Part shown: positions 59,663-64,000 of the stretch, piece after piece
How positions within the stretch are numbered: the first letter of the stretch is position 1
Layout: each line of letters starts with the position of its first letter
Source: an uncultured Odoribacter sp.
Lineage (GTDB): Bacteria > Bacteroidota > Bacteroidia > Bacteroidales > Marinifilaceae
Reading direction: 5' to 3'
Length of the DNA stretch: 64,000 nt
NCBI GenBank assembly: GCA_910589025.1
Contig: CAJURM010000008.1
Location: 62,001 to 126,000 of the forward strand
The notes under the pieces: generated by a model
What the model was told of the DNA's origin: nothing
The model's input: the letters and a program-made list of their open reading frames with translations, nothing else
Database searches by the model: none
Translations under genes and position numbers: made by a program

Positions 59663-61328
59663 TTATTTCATTTCCCAACTGAAATACGATTTGCTTTTCA
59701 GTAACATTTCCAGCTTTGTCGCATACCATAACCCGAACCTCATTCCGTCCTCTGACAAAAACGGGTTCATCCACCCGGCAGGTCAGCTGGTCATTTTTAG
59801 CATCATATTCAAACAACCCCCATTTACCATTCACCTCTCCCCGGTACGCCGCAATCCCAGTTAATTCATCCCGTATAATAAATTTCAGTTTTCTGCCAGA
59901 CATCCCCAAATACTTCACCTCTGGAGAAACTGTATCTGAAACCACCGTATAACACCCCAAAAAATAGGGCATAGCAATAATACCGTTTTCACACTGCTGT
60001 GTAGTCATGGCTACCAACATCCTTTTATCTGTAATGCGACAAACAACCGCTCTCTCATCAAAACTTCCCTTTACTTCCAGACGAGCCGGCTTCAACAAAG
60101 GTTGTTCTCTTTGGGAAACAACAAAAACCGTATACAGCTTACCATCTGCCAATATCATGGTATCCACCTTCCCCACGTACGGCAATGAAGCAGACAACAC
60201 GGAATCTCCCAACAACAAGTTATACCCCTCCTCACCTACCACATTGGGTTTCTTATAATCCAATACCTTTCTCTTCCGGAACGGAATGCTGTCCTTTGCA
60301 ATCAAGGTAAAACAAAATTCCACTTCATTCCCGTTTTTATCAGCCACTTTGACACATCCTTGCTTTTCCTCTCCTTTGTTCATGTCAACCCATCCTTCAT
60401 CAGCAATTTTCACCCCCGGAATCCGGTCCATATAATGCCCGAACGTCCGATAAACCGTTTCATGCTTCTGCCGATACAAATCAAAATCTTTTATTTCATT
60501 CACCCAGGGATTACTGTCAAACAAACAGGTATCCACAACCATCTCAAACCTCTTTTCACCATCCACACTCATTTCCATTCTGTAAATCCCAAGTTTATTC
60601 CAAGAGCCGTTCATTAGATCCGTTAAATAAAATCCCACACCATTCCGTCCTGCAGGCACCGTTATCTTTCCACAAGCATATTTCCGATTGCCTAAATATT
60701 TTGGCACAATCCGCCTTTTCCTTTCCACACACCCATCCTCTGCCATATAATATATGTACAACGCCTGAATTTTCGGAGGCATATTGTCCTGAATTTCCAA
60801 AAACAAGAGCGGATTCAGGACAGCTTCCGTATGGGTATCCCTATACTCGAAGTGCAAATGAGGGCCACCCGAAGAACCTGTATTACCTGTAAAAGCCAAT
60901 GTATCTCCCGACTGAAAAACAATCCCATAAGCTCTCATATTCAGATCCACCTCGAAACTCTCCCTTTCATACTGTTTTTCCCGGACAATCCGATTCACCT
61001 CCGGCGTATATCGCAGCAAATGAGCATACACGGTAGTCGTACCATCAGCATGCTCTACATACAAAGCCCTCCCATAACCCACAGACGAGACTTTAACCCG
61101 ACTCACAATCCCCTCTTTCATACTTATCACCGGTATCCCAACCTTTCCGCCCGTTTTCAAATCTATCCCCGAATGAAAATGAGTTTCCCTCAACTCCCCA
61201 AAACTACCGCTTAACAACATGGGGAGAGGCAACGGACTGTCATATACCCGCTCCTGCGCCTGGACACGCCCTCCACCAAAAACACAACAAAGAATTATGA
61301 AAATTAAAAAGATAAAAAATTTAAACAT
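59634..61328 (-). CDS. M23 family metallopeptidase
   Basis: A 564-residue secreted protein with a signal peptide (about 1-24, ending RVQA). The N-terminal LytM/M23 domain (about 40-180) has the zinc-binding HFHSGIDLK and GPHLHFEY motifs intact, so it should be an active peptidoglycan endopeptidase, unlike the degenerate EnvC-type activators. The large C-terminal half (about 190-564) appears to be beta-rich and unrecognised. The frame opens two codons earlier at a TTG; the ATG at 61328 is preferred because the signal peptide begins there. Confidence 0.9.
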   Translation of the reverse strand: MFKFFIFLIFIILCCVFGGGRVQAQERVYDSPLPLPMLLSGSFGELRETHFHSGIDLKTGGKVGIPVISMKEGIVSRVKVSSVGYGRALYVEHADGTTTVYAHLLRYTPEVNRIVREKQYERESFEVDLNMRAYGIVFQSGDTLAFTGNTGSSGGPHLHFEYRDTHTEAVLNPLLFLEIQDNMPPKIQALYIYYMAEDGCVERKRRIVPKYLGNRKYACGKITVPAGRNGVGFYLTDLMNGSWNKLGIYRMEMSVDGEKRFEMVVDTCLFDSNPWVNEIKDFDLYRQKHETVYRTFGHYMDRIPGVKIADEGWVDMNKGEEKQGCVKVADKNGNEVEFCFTLIAKDSIPFRKRKVLDYKKPNVVGEEGYNLLLGDSVLSASLPYVGKVDTMILADGKLYTVFVVSQREQPLLKPARLEVKGSFDERAVVCRITDKRMLVAMTTQQCENGIIAMPYFLGCYTVVSDTVSPEVKYLGMSGRKLKFIIRDELTGIAAYRGEVNGKWGLFEYDAKNDQLTCRVDEPVFVRGRNEVRVMVCDKAGNVTEKQIVFQLGNEINGNKDGKKN

Positions 61329-61409
61329 ATTCAATTGTTAAAATTATAACTCCAACCCAACTCCCTTCTTCTATCCCGTTTTCCATCCCTATAAAACACA
61401 TTTGCCTTA

Positions 61410-61417
61410 CAAATATA
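61410..61417 (-). promoter_or_regulatory. -7 element TATATTTG of the M23 peptidase gene
   Basis: Exact match to TAnnTTTG on the minus strand, 81 bases before the ATG at 61328. No matching -33. Confidence 0.4.
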
Positions 61418-61425
61418 TCAACACT

Positions 61426-61457
61426 CTTGATAATTTAAAGAAAAAAAATTATCTTTG
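61426..61457 (+). promoter_or_regulatory. Promoter of the coiled-coil-zapA genes
   Basis: CTTG (61426-61429), 20 bases, then TATCTTTG (61450-61457), an exact -7 match. Transcription would start near 61464, giving a leader of about 100 bases. Confidence 0.55.
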
Positions 61458-61564
61458 TCGTGAAATGAAAAGCTTTTGAGCTTTAAAACAAAGTATTTTA
61501 ATACTTTAATTGAAATTGTTGCTTCGGAAAGAGGCGGTAATTTGTTTCAGGTTAGTAAAAACAT

Positions 61565-61858
61565 ATGACTGGAAGACAGGACGCCGTTTTAAACGAGCTA
61601 AAATTTAAAGTTGAAAGATTAATAAAATTATATATAGCCTCACTTGAAACCAAGCGGATTCAGGAAAGCAGAATAAACGAACTGCTGGCTGAAATCGAAA
61701 GTTTGAAAAGTGAGAACAAAATTTTAAATAAAGAATTAAAAACAGCCAGAGTGGCAAACGCAATTTCAGGTAACAACGATGGAAATTACCAGGCAAAAAT
61801 GCGAATTAACCAACTGGTGCGGGAGATTGACAAGTGTATTGCTCTTTTGAACAATTGA
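61565..61858 (+). CDS. Small coiled-coil protein upstream of zapA
   Basis: A 97-residue protein with a continuous heptad-like coiled coil (about 10-65: VERLIKLYIASLE, INELLAEIESLKSENK) and a short C-terminal helix (MRINQLVREIDKCIALL). I do not recognise a named family. Its place three bases before zapA is shared by many Bacteroidota and suggests a ZapA partner, comparable in form to ZapB, in division-site assembly. That function is inferred only. Confidence 0.75.
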   Translation: MTGRQDAVLNELKFKVERLIKLYIASLETKRIQESRINELLAEIESLKSENKILNKELKTARVANAISGNNDGNYQAKMRINQLVREIDKCIALLNN

Positions 61859-61861
61859 TCT

Positions 61862-62164
61862 ATGAGCGAGAAAGATTCAGCAGTTTCGATACATGTCAGC
61901 ATTGCTAACAAAAAATTCCCGATAATAGCCAAGAGTCAGGATGAAGAGGAGATTTACCGGGCAGCATCGAAACGTATTAATGATATGATTTCAAAATTTC
62001 AGGCAAAGTACGGCGCACAAGCCGATCCTTTGGATTTCCTTTATCTGACAGCATTTCAGCACACAGTTGCGCTGATACAGGCTGAAAGAAAAAACGATAC
62101 GGAGCCTATATTGAATGAAATTGAAAAAATTAATATAAAAATTGACGAATTCATAAAAGAGTAA
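61862..62164 (+). CDS. zapA: Cell division protein ZapA
   Basis: A 100-residue protein that bundles FtsZ filaments. The N-terminal beta hairpin VSIHVSIANKKFPI and the following EEEIYRAASKRINDMI helix match ZapA, and the C-terminal half is a long coiled-coil helix (about 50-98). It follows the coiled-coil gene by three bases and is followed by 6S RNA. Confidence 0.9.
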   Translation: MSEKDSAVSIHVSIANKKFPIIAKSQDEEEIYRAASKRINDMISKFQAKYGAQADPLDFLYLTAFQHTVALIQAERKNDTEPILNEIEKINIKIDEFIKE

Positions 62165-62199
62165 TTTCAAGCGTTCTTTGAATATATCTTAAAGATATT

Positions 62200-62381
62200 C
62201 CCGCATTATTTCACATTTAAGCGAAAACTCAACACTCAAACAATTAGAGCGGATGCTTTATTTGCCCAAAACAGGCCTCAACTCTTCGGAGTTCCTTCGG
62301 GACAGTGGAAGTTTGAATCAAATGGCAGCTCTACCCGTGTCATACAGGGGTTTTATTAAATGGAATAGTGCGGGTTTTTTT
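62200..62381 (+). ncRNA. ssrS: 6S RNA (SsrS)
   Basis: The ends pair as an 11-bp closing stem: CCCGCATTATT (62200-62210) with AATAGTGCGGG (62364-62374), including one G-T pair. A run of seven U follows. In between is a long, mostly paired hairpin-like sequence with a central region (about 62280-62320). The size (about 180 bases), the shape and the place between zapA and rny fit Bacteroidota 6S RNA, which binds the RNA polymerase holoenzyme in stationary phase. The promoter is not clear; TATCTTAA at 62185-62192 is a weak candidate. Confidence 0.82.
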
Positions 62382-62484
62382 ATGTGATAATACCCATAGC
62401 CTTTTACCGGGAAGGCAGATATCATACCGGAAATTGAACAAGAGAACATTTTACAAACATTATAAATTAAATTAATTTAGAAAC

Positions 62485-64000
62485 ATGACAAATATAATTA
62501 TCGCAGGGGTGGTGGCCTTGGTAGCCGGAATTCTGATCGGCTACGTCATCATAAAAATAGCCCTGAAACACCGGAGTCAGAACATCATTAAAGAAGCCGA
62601 GGCAGAAGCAGAAGTAATTAAAAAAGATAAAATACTTCAAGCAAAAGAAAAGTTTTTACAAATCAAAGCCGAACACGAAAAACAGGCTGCTGCCCGGAAC
62701 AATAAAATCCTGATGGCTGAAAACAAACTGAAACAGCAGGAGTCTTTCATCTCCCAAAAGATGGAGGAAATTCAAAGAAAGACCAAAGAAATCCAGACCC
62801 AGCAAAACAATTTCGATGTACAAAAAGAATTGCTGGAAAAGAAAGTAGCAGAGCTTGACAAAATCAAAAAAATGCAGATCGAGCAACTGGAAGCCATTTC
62901 CGGCATGTCTGGAGAACAGGCCAAAGAAAAACTAATCAACTCCTTAAAGGAAGAGGCCGAAGCGGAAGCCGTATCCTATGTCAATGAAATCATGGAAGAA
63001 GCCAAAATGACGGCCAATATGGAAGCTAAAAAAGTGGTTATCAAAACCATTCAGCGGGTAGCCACGGAAACAGCGACAGAAAATGCCGTTTCCATCTTCC
63101 ACATTGATTCAGACGAAATAAAAGGCCGTATCATCGGACGCGAAGGCCGTAATATCCGCGCACTTGAAGCAGCCACGGGAGTAGAAATCATCGTTGATGA
63201 TACTCCGGAAGCCATCGTACTTTCCGGTTTTGACCCGGTCAGAAGAGAAATAGCCCGTCTGTCCTTACACCAGTTAGTTACCGACGGACGTATTCATCCG
63301 GCCCGGATTGAAGAAGTGGTTAACAAAGTGAAAAAACAAATCGAAGAAGAAATCATTGAAACCGGTAAACGGACTACCATAGACCTCGGAATTCACGGTC
63401 TTCATCCCGAACTGATCCGTCTGATAGGAAAAATGAAATACCGTTCCTCTTACGGACAGAACCTCTTGCAACATGCCCGTGAAACGGCCAACCTGTGTGC
63501 CATCATGGCTGCAGAACTGGGATTGAACGTGAAAAAAGCCAAACGCGCCGGATTATTGCACGACATCGGTAAAGTGCCCGACGATGAACCGGAATTACCA
63601 CACGCTATTTTAGGTATGCAACTGGCTGAAAAATACAAAGAAAAACCAGACATTTGCAATGCCATTGGAGCACACCACGAAGAAGTGGAAATGACGACAC
63701 TGATTGCTCCTATCGTCCAGGCCTGTGATGCCATTTCCGGAGCACGTCCCGGAGCACGTCGCGAAGTCGTCGAATCCTACATCAAACGTCTGAAAGACAT
63801 GGAAGACCTCGCCCTGTCGTACAATGGAGTAGTGAAAACCTATGCCATACAGGCCGGTCGTGAACTACGGGTAGTTGTCGGAAGTGAAAAGATATCAGAC
63901 AGCGAAGCTGAGAAAATCTCTTTTGACATAGCCAAACGCATTCAGGATGAAATGACCTATCCGGGACAAGTGAAAGTAACCGTTATCCGCGAAACCCGGG
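62485..64000 (+). CDS. rny: Ribonuclease Y (C-terminus cut by window end)
   Basis: A membrane-anchored endoribonuclease that starts mRNA decay. 505 residues lie in the window; only about six more are expected. The N-terminal membrane helix (MTNIIIAGVVALVAGILIGY) is followed by a long charged coiled coil (about 30-190). Then come the KH domain with GRIIGREGRNIRALEAATG (about 212-230) and the HD domain with LLHDIGKVP (catalytic His-Asp) and AHHEEVE. The frame stays open to the last base. Its place after zapA and 6S RNA is typical of the phylum. Confidence 0.97.
   Translation, partial: MTNIIIAGVVALVAGILIGYVIIKIALKHRSQNIIKEAEAEAEVIKKDKILQAKEKFLQIKAEHEKQAAARNNKILMAENKLKQQESFISQKMEEIQRKTKEIQTQQNNFDVQKELLEKKVAELDKIKKMQIEQLEAISGMSGEQAKEKLINSLKEEAEAEAVSYVNEIMEEAKMTANMEAKKVVIKTIQRVATETATENAVSIFHIDSDEIKGRIIGREGRNIRALEAATGVEIIVDDTPEAIVLSGFDPVRREIARLSLHQLVTDGRIHPARIEEVVNKVKKQIEEEIIETGKRTTIDLGIHGLHPELIRLIGKMKYRSSYGQNLLQHARETANLCAIMAAELGLNVKKAKRAGLLHDIGKVPDDEPELPHAILGMQLAEKYKEKPDICNAIGAHHEEVEMTTLIAPIVQACDAISGARPGARREVVESYIKRLKDMEDLALSYNGVVKTYAIQAGRELRVVVGSEKISDSEAEKISFDIAKRIQDEMTYPGQVKVTVIRETR

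Overview
The window looks like chromosomal DNA of a member of the Bacteroidota, order Bacteroidales, probably a gut commensal. Three things point there. Many genes are preceded by the Bacteroidota sigma factor -7 element TAnnTTTG, several with TTTG 18-20 bases upstream, while Shine-Dalgarno sequences are inconspicuous. Gene orders are typical of the phylum: DUF349-pyrG-yidC; rpsU-xerC-hpf-tuf-tRNA-Trp-secE-nusG-rplKAJL-rpoBC-DUF3467; coiled coil-zapA-6S RNA-rny. A capsular polysaccharide locus is headed by a UpxY-type NusG paralogue. The family cannot be fixed from sequence reading alone; Odoribacteraceae or a neighbour would be my guess, held weakly.

Layout. 1-8.3 kb: the start of a lipid A acyltransferase gene (minus), then DUF349 protein, CTP synthase, YidC, thiol peroxidase and a GH110 alpha-galactosidase (plus). 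8.4-12.7 kb: a riboflavin operon ribD-ribE-ribBA-ribH (minus) with its own promoter, an FMN riboswitch and an intrinsic terminator, preceded by a phosphoribosyltransferase gene. 12.8-22.3 kb: kbl, a GH16 lipoprotein, a three-domain thioredoxin-like protein, lpxB, mtaB, a UDP-glucuronate 4-epimerase, nhaA and tRNA-Ser. 22.4-36.8 kb: an AT-richer capsular polysaccharide locus (minus). 37-42.5 kb: a PagL-like outer-membrane deacylase, an iron alcohol dehydrogenase, a GH20 hexosaminidase and a DUF3467 protein. 42.6-57 kb: RNA polymerase, ribosomal protein and EF-Tu genes, then hpf, xerC and rpsU (all minus). 57-64 kb: RNase R, a TPR protein and an M23 peptidase (minus), then a coiled-coil protein, ZapA, 6S RNA and RNase Y (plus, cut by the window end).

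The most interesting region is the control end of the capsule locus. A tyrosine recombinase gene is followed by a 181-bp segment bounded by perfect 15-bp inverted repeats (35335-35349 and 35531-35545). Inside is one good promoter, and in this sequence it points away from the capsule genes and antisense into the recombinase gene. I see no promoter on the capsule-reading strand between the segment and upxY. This looks like a phase-variable promoter captured in the OFF orientation. Downstream come a UpxY antiterminator with an unusually long C-terminal extension, an unrecognised gene in the place where upxZ usually sits, a leader with a 26-bp perfect palindrome, and then Wzx, a decayed gene remnant, a radical SAM enzyme, a polysaccharide pyruvyl transferase, GT2 enzymes, a Wzy-like polymerase, a Stealth-family phosphotransferase, a DegT aminotransferase and the initiating phosphoglycosyl transferase. 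The gene set predicts a Wzx/Wzy polymer with pyruvyl and possibly phosphodiester decoration.
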